52,975 bases of DNA from Planctomycetota bacterium (GTDB lineage Bacteria > Planctomycetota > JACOTG01 > JAJDCM01): contig JAJDCM010000330.1 in assembly GCA_029260825.1 (NCBI GenBank), positions 1 to 52,975 of the forward strand, in the 5' to 3' direction. Position numbers and translations under genes: made by a program. Of this stretch, positions 7,141 to 15,822 are shown piece after piece. Every line of letters begins with the position of its first letter. The first letter of the stretch is position 1. The notes beneath the pieces are model-generated. The model was not told the origin of the DNA. It was given only the letters and a program-made list of their open reading frames with translations, and did not search any database.

Positions 7141-10100
7141 GTGATCCAGGACGTACTCCAAATCTTTGGCTTTGGCGCAGCACCCGAACCGATTGGTTCC
7201 TTGGGTTTAGCACCATTGCAGCCTTTTCAACTCGTTCTGAAGAACCAGTTGGAAGGGGGAGATCTCGTCCAGAGACCCGGCGCCCAACGAAGCGAGGAAC
7301 TGCTCGCGCCATCGCTACAGATTTCTCACGAAACTCTGGAAGCACCAAGAGTTGAGCTCGTAGGCCAGCCTCCTGTCAAAGCGGAAGATTCCATCGATCC
7401 ACTCTTCACCGGGAGGAACCATCCAGAAGCGCACCTTCCGGAAATCATTGCCGACAGCCGAACGACCGAGCCGGAAGAAACTTCAAAAGATTTGCTCCCT
7501 CCCCTGGATGCAGCGAACACTCCGTCTGCTCCCGAAGACGGCCCAAAAGACGTGGAAGAAGATTCGCAAGAACTGGATTCCTCGATCCTCTTTGAACCAG
7601 TGATCAACGCCGGCTCCCGCGCCTTGTTCGACGAGCTTCAACCGGAGCGACCGGTTTTCATTTCCATCCCGCCTCCCTCGGTGCGCCCGGTCACTAACCG
7701 GGAGGAGAAAGAGCTCGACCTGAAACCGTCGACGCCGGATCAGCTAAAGACCTTCCACCAAACAGACTCCAAGACGATCCCTGAACCTGAACAGGTAGGA
7801 CTCCCTCGCCAGAGCCGCCTGGAATCGATTCAACCTGATCCAAGTTCCCAGGTGCAAACAGCCAGAGACAACAGATTCCAAGGAGAGGTGACCCAGGAGA
7901 ATCCATCGAAGGCATCAGCAGTCTCGCAGGCTCCTGCAGATCAGAAGATCTCTCCTGTAGGAACCGCTGCGCCCGGAACACCCTCCATTGAACTTCAAAG
8001 GGAAGGTTCCTCGCCATCCGGAACAAACGGTCTCGACGAACGGCCAGTTCAGCAGGACCCGGTCCGACCTCAGACAAGGCCAGATCCCGAGGTCCCAGGC
8101 GCTAAAACCGACGCGGCCCGATTCCCTCTTCCGTCCCGACCTGAGAATCGACCCGATGCCATCCTTGAGACCTTTGGCCCGAAGCTGAGTCCCAGGCCCC
8201 TCGATCGTGGAATCGAAGCTCTCTTGAATCGTGGTCAACCCGTGACTACAAACCGCGGAAACGACATCGGTAAACCCGTCCTGCCTCCGGTCCTGGAAAG
8301 TCCTCCGTCAGAAGAGCCCCCAGTCCAGACCACGAACAAGATCGAAAGAATCCAACCCGATTCCGTGGAGCCGGCGGAACGTCAAGTCAAAGGGAAGGCG
8401 ACAGCTCTCGAGCAAAGACCCGAAGTCGGCAAGGAACAGATCGAGCCCCGTCCATCAACGATTTCGACAACGATTCCGACAACGACTCCGACAACGACAA
8501 AGGAATCCGAGATCGGGCCACGAGCCGTGCCCGCTCCCCGAACTGAGCGCCCCGAGAAAGCCGATTCACCTCGGCCATCCGAACCGAATCAACAACCCAA
8601 GCAATCCGAGATCGCTCAACAAACCGGATCGACTGAGCGATCCAAGCCCATTCAATCATCACAGCAAGTTCACCCATCTCAACCCCTGGCTCGACCGGAA
8701 TCAGCTCCGCGAGCCGAGTCCATCCAGGGTTACGAGCCGGCGCTGGAAAGAGAGCCCGTCCAGCAACCCGAACGCGCCCGGGGAACCGGAGATGTCAAGC
8801 AAACCGAATCCGCACCGCGAACCGTACCACCTCAAAGAGCGGAAACCACCCAGCGCTTCGAGACAAGCTCGCAGCAAAATCCGGCCCCACGATCCGAACC
8901 GGCGCAACAACCCGAGCTTGCTTCACGTTTCGACAGGAACGCGAAACCCGTTCCAGGACCCCGATTCGAGCCGATTCAACGTTCAGGGACCGCCCAGACA
9001 TCCGATGGGTTTCGACCGGTCGAGCCCGCGCCTTCCTTGAATTCCAGTCAAGAATCCAGGTCGCCCCAGATATCACGACCTTCTCACCGATCTGAAAGCA
9101 CCCCGTCACTCGAGCCGATTCAACGTTCCGATTCAACCCGGGTCGAATCAACTTTCCGGACGGATCAACCCGACGTTCGGCCCGAACAGCATCAAGAACC
9201 AACTCCTTCCCCGAAGGTTGGTTTCGCAGAGATCAAGGAGTCCAGCCCAACAGTTTCGCGAGCCCAGATCTCGTCGACTGAAAGCACGATTTCTCCGGCG
9301 ACCCCCGGCAAGCCCGATCTGACTTCTGAGGTCCAAAGAGCAGGCAAAGACACTCTCCTGGACACTCCTGACCGGAAGGACGATTCCAGTTACTCCTCAC
9401 CGTCACGGGACCTTCCACCGGGCATTCGTCCAACATCTTCCGGAGCCGACTCCGCTCCCGGTTTCCCCCTGCAAAACAGAGAAACTGCCAGTCCACCTCC
9501 GGTGAGCGAAGCAACCAGGGAAATCCTTGATCCACTTCCAGGAAGACCCGACTTCGCAGGAAGATCCACCCGGATCGACTCCACGTCCATCCCTACCAAC
9601 CAGACAAACCAGGACGAAGCCCCGGAAACAAGCATCCAAGCCGGACAGTACGAGAACCCAGGCCGTGATTCGGAGCTACCGGACAACCGACAATTCCGGG
9701 ACGGAAACTCTTCCAACGAAGCGTCCAAACCATACGAGACACAAACGACTCAGACTCAATCCGTGTCCATGGAAAACTTGCCCCCCAACCGCTCCGTTCC
9801 AATCACCGCTCCGACGGCAACGTCGGCCCCGGCCACTCCCAACGCTCCCCTGGAAACGAGCCGGGAGGCCTTCGCCCAGCTTGTTCTCCACGTTGATCCC
9901 ACCAAAGAAGAAGCTGTCATCCATCTCCAGCCGGAAGAACTGGGATCGGTTCTTGTGCATCTTCGCCACGAAAACGATGGAATCCACGCGACCTTCGAAA
10001 CAGATAACAAGGTGGCCACCGATCTCATCGATCAGAAAATATCCGACCTTCGAGAAGGTCTTGAGAACAACGGCATGAAGTTGCTTTCTCTTCATGTGTC

Positions 10101-10245
10101 AACCCAGGCACCGAGGAAAGAGCACCCGGGGCAGGGAAGAAATCGCCCTTCCCCTCGCGCAGAAACACGAAATCGGAGAGTTCCTTCCTACGGTGCCTCC
10201 CCCGCACAATCTGCGGGAGGCAAGGGACTCGACATCAGAATTTAG
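7141..10245 (+). CDS. fliK: FliK, hook-length control protein, very long
   Basis: FliK measures hook length and flips the export gate to late substrates. Start is GTG with GAGGA about seven bases upstream. The conserved C-terminal domain lies at about residues 902-990 (EEAVIHLQPEELGSVLVHLR, a close match to the family LxPexLGxVxVxl core). Everything before it, about 900 residues, is Pro/Gln/Glu/Arg/Ser-rich, with loose short repeats around RSEP, QQPE and PIQRS, and is probably disordered. At 1034 aa it is two to three times the usual 350-450. A longer ruler could mean a longer hook (inference). First gene after the sigma-54 promoter, followed by flgD. Confidence 0.93.
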   Translation: MIQDVLQIFGFGAAPEPIGSLGLAPLQPFQLVLKNQLEGGDLVQRPGAQRSEELLAPSLQISHETLEAPRVELVGQPPVKAEDSIDPLFTGRNHPEAHLPEIIADSRTTEPEETSKDLLPPLDAANTPSAPEDGPKDVEEDSQELDSSILFEPVINAGSRALFDELQPERPVFISIPPPSVRPVTNREEKELDLKPSTPDQLKTFHQTDSKTIPEPEQVGLPRQSRLESIQPDPSSQVQTARDNRFQGEVTQENPSKASAVSQAPADQKISPVGTAAPGTPSIELQREGSSPSGTNGLDERPVQQDPVRPQTRPDPEVPGAKTDAARFPLPSRPENRPDAILETFGPKLSPRPLDRGIEALLNRGQPVTTNRGNDIGKPVLPPVLESPPSEEPPVQTTNKIERIQPDSVEPAERQVKGKATALEQRPEVGKEQIEPRPSTISTTIPTTTPTTTKESEIGPRAVPAPRTERPEKADSPRPSEPNQQPKQSEIAQQTGSTERSKPIQSSQQVHPSQPLARPESAPRAESIQGYEPALEREPVQQPERARGTGDVKQTESAPRTVPPQRAETTQRFETSSQQNPAPRSEPAQQPELASRFDRNAKPVPGPRFEPIQRSGTAQTSDGFRPVEPAPSLNSSQESRSPQISRPSHRSESTPSLEPIQRSDSTRVESTFRTDQPDVRPEQHQEPTPSPKVGFAEIKESSPTVSRAQISSTESTISPATPGKPDLTSEVQRAGKDTLLDTPDRKDDSSYSSPSRDLPPGIRPTSSGADSAPGFPLQNRETASPPPVSEATREILDPLPGRPDFAGRSTRIDSTSIPTNQTNQDEAPETSIQAGQYENPGRDSELPDNRQFRDGNSSNEASKPYETQTTQTQSVSMENLPPNRSVPITAPTATSAPATPNAPLETSREAFAQLVLHVDPTKEEAVIHLQPEELGSVLVHLRHENDGIHATFETDNKVATDLIDQKISDLREGLENNGMKLLSLHVSTQAPRKEHPGQGRNRPSPRAETRNRRVPSYGASPAQSAGGKGLDIRI

Positions 10246-10270
10246 TAAATAAGATTACGGAGAACTAACC

Positions 10271-10705
10271 ATGGAAATCGGCACGACTCTCTCGAACTCG
10301 GCACCGGGCCTTCAATCGGCGCTGGGATCAGCCGATCTTGGACGAGATGCTTTTCTTCAGCTCTTCGTCACCCAGGTTCAGAATCAGGACCCGCTCGAAC
10401 CGGCCTCGAACGAAGACTTCCTGGGCCAGCTCGCCCAGTTTTCGTCTCTTGAACTCCTCGAGAATCTCAACGGTGGATTCGAAACACTGGCAGCCTTTGA
10501 GCAGGTCAACCAGGGCGCTTCACTCCTGGGAAAAGATGTCCAGTACCTCGATCCGGCAACCGGTGAAAGCCGAAGAGCCTCCGTCGATTCCGTCAAGCTC
10601 AGTCGCGCCGGAGTGACTCTGTCACTCGACGGTCAGCCGATTCCTCTTGGCTTCGTCCAGGAGATCTTCGAAGGAACACCCGAACCAACAACCGAATCCG
10701 AATAA
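10271..10705 (+). CDS. flgD: FlgD, hook-cap protein (short form)
   Basis: FlgD caps the growing hook and is needed to assemble FlgE. The N-terminal signature is clear: LGRDAFLQLFVTQVQNQDPLEP, then EDFLGQLAQFSSLELLENL. At 144 aa it is shorter than the usual 220 or more. The Fn3/tudor-like C-terminal domains are reduced to about 50 residues with one region of strands (GKDVQYLDPATGESRRASV and on). SD-like GGAGAA precedes the ATG. It sits between fliK and flgE as in many flagellar operons. Confidence 0.93.
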   Translation: MEIGTTLSNSAPGLQSALGSADLGRDAFLQLFVTQVQNQDPLEPASNEDFLGQLAQFSSLELLENLNGGFETLAAFEQVNQGASLLGKDVQYLDPATGESRRASVDSVKLSRAGVTLSLDGQPIPLGFVQEIFEGTPEPTTESE

Positions 10706-10754
10706 AATCATTACCAATCAAAATAAAACCATGAAACTCATGAGGTGAATAATC

Positions 10755-12680
10755 ATGTTGAATGCATTTAGCACCGGACTGGCGGGCATTCGAGCCCACC
10801 AGGTTCTTCTGGACGTCGTGGGAAACAACCTGGCAAACGTGAACACCCCCGGATTCTGGGGATCTCGTGTCGCCTTCTCCGACCTCCTCAGCCAAACGCT
10901 TGCTCCGGGAATCGCTCCCGGGGAAAACCGAGGCGGCGTGAACCCGAGCCAGGTCGGCACCGGCGTCTTTCCCCAGTCGATCGACAAGATCACGAACCAG
11001 GGTGCAATCTCCGCCACCGGGCGATCGTTCGACCTCGCCATCGAAGGAGCGGGATTCTTCGTGGTGAATGATGGGGCCAGAGACCTTTACACCCGGGTGG
11101 GTACCTTCGGCTTCGACTCGGAGAACTTCCTCGTGGACACCCGAACCGGGTTCCGGGTTCAGTCCGCACTTCAGGACTCGATACAGATCGATTCAGGCAC
11201 CACCAGTCCGGCCCAAAGTACAGCGAACATTACGCTCGGCGGAAACCTCCCCGCCACCGTGGAAGGCCCTCTTGCCGAGGTCCTCACCACCTCCAGCGCT
11301 TTCCTGGAAAACGTCGCCGCTGAAGCCGCCGGAACGGCCGTGGAACCCTTCGCTTTTGCCGGTACAGAAGATTTCACCATCTCCGTCGATGGAGGAGCAC
11401 CCCAGACGATCACCCTGAGCCCCGCCTCAACGACCGCTGCTCTGGTAGCGGCAGAAATCTCGGGTCAGCTCACGGGCGCGACTGCCATCGAGGACCCGGA
11501 CAACCCGGGTGCTGTCTTGATTCAAAGCACAAGCCTTGGCACGGACGCCGACCTCACCATTCTCGATGGAACAGGAACTCCGGCAGCAACCCTTGGATTC
11601 GCCGTAGGCACCACGATTACCGGATCTCAAGTAGCCGCTACCGCGACCACCGCGCTGAATGCACTCGCATCAAATAGCGCTGCCTACATCGACGATGACC
11701 TCATCGAGATCACGGGATTCGACACGGACGGTACCGCAGTTTCGGGATCCTTCAAGTATGGAGTCGATGTCGATGACGACGGCACGACCCTCGGCGACCT
11801 TCTCGCCGCGATCGATGCCACCTTCCCGGGAGCCACCAGCGTCATCGAGGCAGACGGGAGTATCACCCTTACCGCCGATGAAGACGGAGAGTCGAACCTC
11901 AGTCTTTCCCTCAAAGACGCCGCCACGACCACCGGATCGACAACTTTTTCCGATCACTTCTTCACCGAGACTCAGGAAGGAACCGGCCCGGATCAAGTCA
12001 CGACCCAGGTGGATATTTTCGACACTCTCGGCCGAGCTCACACTCTCACCCTGACCTTCGAGCGTCAACAATCCAACACCTGGGATCTCTCCATCGGCCT
12101 GGATAATGGAGGAACGATCGTCGATAACGTCATCAACGGGATCGAATTCGATGAAAACGGGAAGATTCGCGGCATCGCGGACGATTCATCTTCCATCGAA
12201 ATCGATTTCGATGACCTCGACATCGATCAAACGATCGCCTTTGATCTTGGTGATCAGGGAGATTTCACCCAGTTCGGTGACCAGAGCAACCTCTTCGTCA
12301 ACGATCAGGACGGCTACACCTCCGGCTCCCTCACGTCACTTTCCGTCGGCGCAAACGGCACCATCTTCGGCGTCTTCTCCAACGGACAAATCACCGAAGT
12401 CGATCAAATCGGACTGGTCAACTTCGCGAACCCGGAAGGTCTTTCCCGGACTGGAAACTCACTCTTTGAGCTCGGGGTCAACTCAGGAGGTGCCACCCGA
12501 GCCCAGGAAGGGCAACCTGGCACCGGGAACATCGTCTCCGGAGCCCTTGAAGGAAGCAACGTGGACATCACCCGAGAATTCGTCACCTTGATCCTTGCCC
12601 AGAGAGGCTTCCAGATCAATTCTCGAGCCATCAACACGGCCAACTCGGTTCTTCAGGAAGCACTCAACCTGATTCAGTAA
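10755..12680 (+). CDS. flgE: FlgE, flagellar hook protein
   Basis: FlgE polymerises to form the hook. The N-terminal rod/hook signature is MLNAFSTGLAGIRAHQVLLD with GNNLANVNTPGFW, and the C-terminal signature is GALEGSNVDITREFVTLILA and QINSRAINT. The 641-aa length reflects large surface insertions. One, about residues 195-292, has SVDGGAPQTITLSPAST and LTILDGTGTPAATLGF, and closely resembles a segment of FlgK further along the window. The ATG has AGGTGA just upstream. A strong hairpin follows the stop, ending the fliK-flgD-flgE transcript. Confidence 0.96.
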   Translation: MLNAFSTGLAGIRAHQVLLDVVGNNLANVNTPGFWGSRVAFSDLLSQTLAPGIAPGENRGGVNPSQVGTGVFPQSIDKITNQGAISATGRSFDLAIEGAGFFVVNDGARDLYTRVGTFGFDSENFLVDTRTGFRVQSALQDSIQIDSGTTSPAQSTANITLGGNLPATVEGPLAEVLTTSSAFLENVAAEAAGTAVEPFAFAGTEDFTISVDGGAPQTITLSPASTTAALVAAEISGQLTGATAIEDPDNPGAVLIQSTSLGTDADLTILDGTGTPAATLGFAVGTTITGSQVAATATTALNALASNSAAYIDDDLIEITGFDTDGTAVSGSFKYGVDVDDDGTTLGDLLAAIDATFPGATSVIEADGSITLTADEDGESNLSLSLKDAATTTGSTTFSDHFFTETQEGTGPDQVTTQVDIFDTLGRAHTLTLTFERQQSNTWDLSIGLDNGGTIVDNVINGIEFDENGKIRGIADDSSSIEIDFDDLDIDQTIAFDLGDQGDFTQFGDQSNLFVNDQDGYTSGSLTSLSVGANGTIFGVFSNGQITEVDQIGLVNFANPEGLSRTGNSLFELGVNSGGATRAQEGQPGTGNIVSGALEGSNVDITREFVTLILAQRGFQINSRAINTANSVLQEALNLIQ

Positions 12681-12696
12681 TCCCTGATTCAGATGT

Positions 12697-12726
12697 GAGG
12701 AGGGCGCACTCCCCTGCGCCCTCCTC
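12697..12726 (+). terminator. hairpin terminator after flgE
   Basis: A perfect 12-bp stem, GAGGAGGGCGCA paired with TGCGCCCTCCTC, with a six-base loop, 17 bases after the flgE stop. No long U-run follows, so it may be only partly intrinsic, but stability and position argue for transcript termination or 3'-end protection. Confidence 0.7.
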
Positions 12727-12754
12727 AGTACGTATCTCCGAGGGGGACAAGGTC

Positions 12755-12782
12755 TAAAGTTCCGCTGCGAATATCCCGATGG
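12755..12782 (+). promoter_or_regulatory. candidate sigma-28-type promoter before the PilZ-like gene
   Basis: TAAA, 16 bases, CCCGATGG. This resembles the general sigma-28 consensus TAAA-N15-GCCGATAA but has a one-base-longer spacer and differs at the end. It lies just after the flgE terminator and about 55 bases before the next start, where a new promoter is needed. Confidence 0.4.
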
Positions 12783-12837
12783 CGATACCATGGAGTTTCT
12801 CTGACGCCAGGAAGTTGGCGATCGGGAAGCAAAGCAG

Positions 12838-13899
12838 GTGAACGCCAGAAACACCACTCGAGTCGATTCAACCTTGAACGATAACGTCCTATTCCAGCTT
12901 GCTCAGATGTCCCAGAGATTCGAGGGGCTCAAGTCCTTCAAGACAAGCCATTCCACTGACCCCTGGAGAATCGTTCTGTGGGCCGTGCTCGTTCCCTTCA
13001 TCGGGTTCTGTGTACTCTTTCTTATCCGGCGACTCCAGAAGAAGCGAGATGAAATCTCGGCCTTCTCCAAGGCGGCCAAGCGCTTTGATCTTCAAGACGG
13101 AGAAATCTATCTGTTGCAAAGGCTTGCTGACAGGAAGAAGATCGCTGACCCGGTTCGCATCGTCCAGTCGCCCAAGTGCTTTGGTGATTGTACGGTCGGG
13201 TATCTTGACACCTTGCTCACTGGGGGAAAAGATCCGGCCTCATTCCTCATGCGCACCGACAAGATTCGAGAGAAGCTTGGCTTCCGAAAAACACGACTCG
13301 CCAGCGTCACCCATAGCTCACAGCTGGATCTACCTCGCAAGGCGACCCTCTGTCTGGGAATCCCCGTGGTTCGGGTACCGGTCCTGCTGATCCCGCGCCG
13401 ACCTGACGGACTGGCCGCCATCGTTCTATCCCCGGAGAAGGCAAAAAGTTGCCGAAAGGGAGAGACAATCCCGATCGAGGCAAAAGACGGGAGCAACCGG
13501 ATCACCTTGACCTTCCCCATCCGGTCCATCGGGAAGAAGGGACCCTATTTCGTCCTGAACCTGGCCCATTCCCAGGAAGTCTTCCTGACCGAACAAGGGC
13601 GTGGAACAAAATGCGCCGTTACGATTGAACTCCCAGGGAGTTCGGACGGCTCCGCGCCTCATCTCTTTCCCATCTCCGTGCTTTCGTTCGATGGATCTAG
13701 GATCGAACTCCAGTCCAGCGTTCCGCTTTCAACGGGTTCGGAATTCAAGATTCACTTCGGTGAAGATGTCACGCCTGTATCCGCAACGACCCTCGACTCC
13801 AATACGGGGGTTGGATCCACCCACGTGGTGAGCGCCAAGGTGATGGATCCCAGCTCCGCCTCGATCGCAACCATCAACGCGTTGATGGAGACGGGCTAA
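12838..13899 (+). CDS. membrane-anchored PilZ/YcgR-like protein, tentative
   Basis: A 353-aa protein from GTG; the start is uncertain because the Shine-Dalgarno sequence is weak. One transmembrane helix is clear (about residues 43-63, WAVLVPFIGFCVLFLIRRL), then a cytoplasmic part with DGEIYLLQRLADRKKIADPVR and a long strand-rich C-terminal half. Segments such as RITLTFPIRSIGKKGPYFVL and ISVLSFDGSRIELQSSVPL resemble the YcgR_N and PilZ strands, which bind c-di-GMP and brake the motor. The RxxxR binding motif is not convincingly present. It could be a diverged brake protein or unrelated. The next gene starts three bases after its stop. Confidence 0.7.
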   Translation: MNARNTTRVDSTLNDNVLFQLAQMSQRFEGLKSFKTSHSTDPWRIVLWAVLVPFIGFCVLFLIRRLQKKRDEISAFSKAAKRFDLQDGEIYLLQRLADRKKIADPVRIVQSPKCFGDCTVGYLDTLLTGGKDPASFLMRTDKIREKLGFRKTRLASVTHSSQLDLPRKATLCLGIPVVRVPVLLIPRRPDGLAAIVLSPEKAKSCRKGETIPIEAKDGSNRITLTFPIRSIGKKGPYFVLNLAHSQEVFLTEQGRGTKCAVTIELPGSSDGSAPHLFPISVLSFDGSRIELQSSVPLSTGSEFKIHFGEDVTPVSATTLDSNTGVGSTHVVSAKVMDPSSASIATINALMETG

Positions 13900-13902
13900 C
13901 AC

Positions 13903-14085
13903 GTGTCCAAGCGCGACCCAAAATCCTATCTCAGCATTCATTTCCGATGCTGCAGCACTTACCGCCGAATCTACAAGAACAAGGACGGTTCAGCGTATGC
14001 GGGGCACTGCCCCAAATGCCTCAAACCCATCCGTATCCCCATCGGACCCGGTGGCACCTCTGACCGTTGCTTCACCGTCCAGTAG
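13903..14085 (+). CDS. small zinc-ribbon protein (60 aa)
   Basis: Starts at GTG three bases after the previous gene. The sequence has two cysteine pairs, RCCSTY (C16, C17) and GHCPKCLK (C36, C39), the pattern of a zinc ribbon, with the conserved-looking opening MSKRDPKSYLSIHFRCC. From memory, very similar 60-aa proteins occur widely in Planctomycetota and relatives; this needs a database check. Function unknown. Coupled to the PilZ-like gene. Confidence 0.8.
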   Translation: MSKRDPKSYLSIHFRCCSTYRRIYKNKDGSAYAGHCPKCLKPIRIPIGPGGTSDRCFTVQ

Positions 14086-14091
14086 CACCAA

Positions 14092-14109
14092 CCCGGCAAT
14101 TCCTTCCGG
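14092..14109 (+). promoter_or_regulatory. enhancer-like site upstream of flgF
   Basis: CCCGGCAATTCCTTCCGG, identical over 18 bases to the site upstream of fliK. The following 40 bases hold the opposite-strand core CCGGAAGG (in GCCGGAAGGGACCCCGG), suggesting a second inverted site. It lies about 120 bases before a sigma-54 promoter. Confidence 0.6.
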
Positions 14110-14228
14110 CTACCAGGAAACATCTGCCGGAAGGGACCCCGGTGTGAAGAATCGGGGATTCCGAAGAGTTCATCACTAAGCCAGTGTGTGAACAGTAGAT
14201 AAATTTTTGATCCCTCCATCCGCTCTCA

Positions 14229-14245
14229 TTGGCATCCCCGTTGCT
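14229..14245 (+). promoter_or_regulatory. sigma-54 promoter of the flgF operon
   Basis: TTGGCATCCCCGTTGCT matches the -24/-12 consensus almost perfectly (TGGCA, N6, TTGCT; ten bases between GG and GC). Transcription would begin near 14256, giving a short leader to the flgF ATG at 14283. With the enhancer-like site it accounts for most of the 197-base gap 14086-14282. Confidence 0.85.
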
Positions 14246-14282
14246 AATACGAGGGGATATCACCAATGAACGGAGGGAAAAT

Positions 14283-15017
14283 ATGCTCGGAATACTTTAT
14301 TCGTCGGCGCAAGGCATTTACAACAGTGAGCAGCAGCATGAGGCGATTTCCACCAATCTCGCCAATGCTCAGACTCCGGGGTACAAGGCACGACAGGTTG
14401 TCTTCAGCATCCCCACTGAACCATCGACGATCTCCTCTCCGGACAGTCCCGAGGAAAGCTCCGCCAATCGATCTTCCGAGCACAAGGTCTGGCTCGATTT
14501 TTCCAAGGGCGACACCATCCAAACGGAAAACAGGTTCGACCTGGCCCTCGCAAGCGATGGGTTCTTCACCGTCGAAACTCCGAGCGGGAACGGCTACACC
14601 CGAAACGGTAGCCTGACCATTGACGAGTCCGGGCGCTTGCAGACAAGAAGTGGAAAACCAGTTCTTGGACAATCCGGCACCATCACCATCGACCCGGCAG
14701 GAGAAGATCTCCGGGTCGGGCGAGACGGGAACGTCTACCAGGGGAACAACAACCTTGGAAAACTCAGAATCACTTCATTCTCCGATCCTCAACAGCTCAT
14801 CGATCTCGGTGACGGAGTCTTCGCCGCTCGCCAGGGCCAAGCTTCCGAGACCCTCGATTCTCCCGACGTGATGCAGGGATTTCAGGAGCGGTCCAACGTG
14901 AATACCATTCGCGAGCTCGTGGGACTGATCACAATTCAACGACGACTGGAAACAAACCAGAGAGTCATGCGAACGATTGACCGGGCATTGGATCGAGTCA
15001 TCAACACTCAGGGGTAA
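14283..15017 (+). CDS. flgF: FlgF, proximal rod protein
   Basis: FlgF builds the proximal rod. ATG 14283 is chosen because GGAGGG sits six bases upstream; it gives 244 aa. A start at 14229 would lie within the sigma-54 promoter. The N-terminus is MLGILYSSAQGIYNSEQQHE then STNLANAQTPGYK, the rod signature, and the C-terminus has SNVNTIRELVGLITIQRRLE. The core RFDLALASDGFFTVETPSG fits FlgF/FlgG. It precedes flgG by three bases and leads the rod-ring-junction operon. Confidence 0.93.
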   Translation: MLGILYSSAQGIYNSEQQHEAISTNLANAQTPGYKARQVVFSIPTEPSTISSPDSPEESSANRSSEHKVWLDFSKGDTIQTENRFDLALASDGFFTVETPSGNGYTRNGSLTIDESGRLQTRSGKPVLGQSGTITIDPAGEDLRVGRDGNVYQGNNNLGKLRITSFSDPQQLIDLGDGVFAARQGQASETLDSPDVMQGFQERSNVNTIRELVGLITIQRRLETNQRVMRTIDRALDRVINTQG

Positions 15018-15020
15018 ACC

Positions 15021-15812
15021 ATGATCAAAGCGATGTACACCGCATCGACGGGAATGTCAGCGCAAGCACGCGCCGTCGACGTCATCTCGAACAACCTGGC
15101 CAACGTCAACACAAATGGCTTCAAGAAGAGTCAGGTTGACTTCCAGGATCTTCTCTACGTGGACGTGCAGCGACCGGGAGTCGCGACCGCTCAGGGACTC
15201 GAGGCGCCCAACGGGTTTCAAATTGGAAGTGGAACCCGGGCCGTCTCAACGACCAAGGTCTTCAGCCAGGGCGTTCTGGAACCCACGGGACGGGAACTCG
15301 ACGTGGCCATCGAAGGCGCTGGATTTCTAAAAATACAAACGCCGAACGGCCAGACCGCTTACACACGAAGCGGCACCCTTCAGCTTGACGCGGATCTCAA
15401 CCTCGTTACCTCCGAAGGATACACTCTCGATCCCCAGATCGCGCTTCCCAACGACGTCATCGCCGTCAGCATCGGCAAGGACGGCACGGTCAGCGCAATC
15501 ACCTCAGGATCTCCGGAAACCGCAACCATTGCCGGACAGATTACCCTTTCGCGTTTTGTGAATCCGGCCGGGCTCGCAAGTCTCGGAGGAAATCTCCTCG
15601 CGGAAACTCCCTCTTCCGGAACCCCATCTGATGTCACTCCGGGCGAGGAAGGAACAGGCACTCTTGCCCAGGGATTCCTGGAACGAGGCAACGTCGACGT
15701 GGTGTCCGAACTCGTCAAACTCATCGTGGCCCAGAGAGCCTATGAAATCAACTCCAGATCGATTCGAGCAAGTGACCAGATGATGTCCACCGCGAACGGA
15801 ATCGTCCAGTAA
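15021..15812 (+). CDS. flgG: FlgG, distal rod protein
   Basis: FlgG forms the distal rod. The 263-aa length is the family standard. The N-terminus MIKAMYTASTGMSAQARAVD with SNNLANVNTNGFKKSQVDFQ is textbook, as are DVAIEGAGFLKIQTPNGQ and the C-terminal GNVDVVSELVKLIVAQRAYE. It lies between flgF and flgA in the same transcript. Confidence 0.98.
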   Translation: MIKAMYTASTGMSAQARAVDVISNNLANVNTNGFKKSQVDFQDLLYVDVQRPGVATAQGLEAPNGFQIGSGTRAVSTTKVFSQGVLEPTGRELDVAIEGAGFLKIQTPNGQTAYTRSGTLQLDADLNLVTSEGYTLDPQIALPNDVIAVSIGKDGTVSAITSGSPETATIAGQITLSRFVNPAGLASLGGNLLAETPSSGTPSDVTPGEEGTGTLAQGFLERGNVDVVSELVKLIVAQRAYEINSRSIRASDQMMSTANGIVQ

Positions 15813-15822
15813 GGAATTTTCC

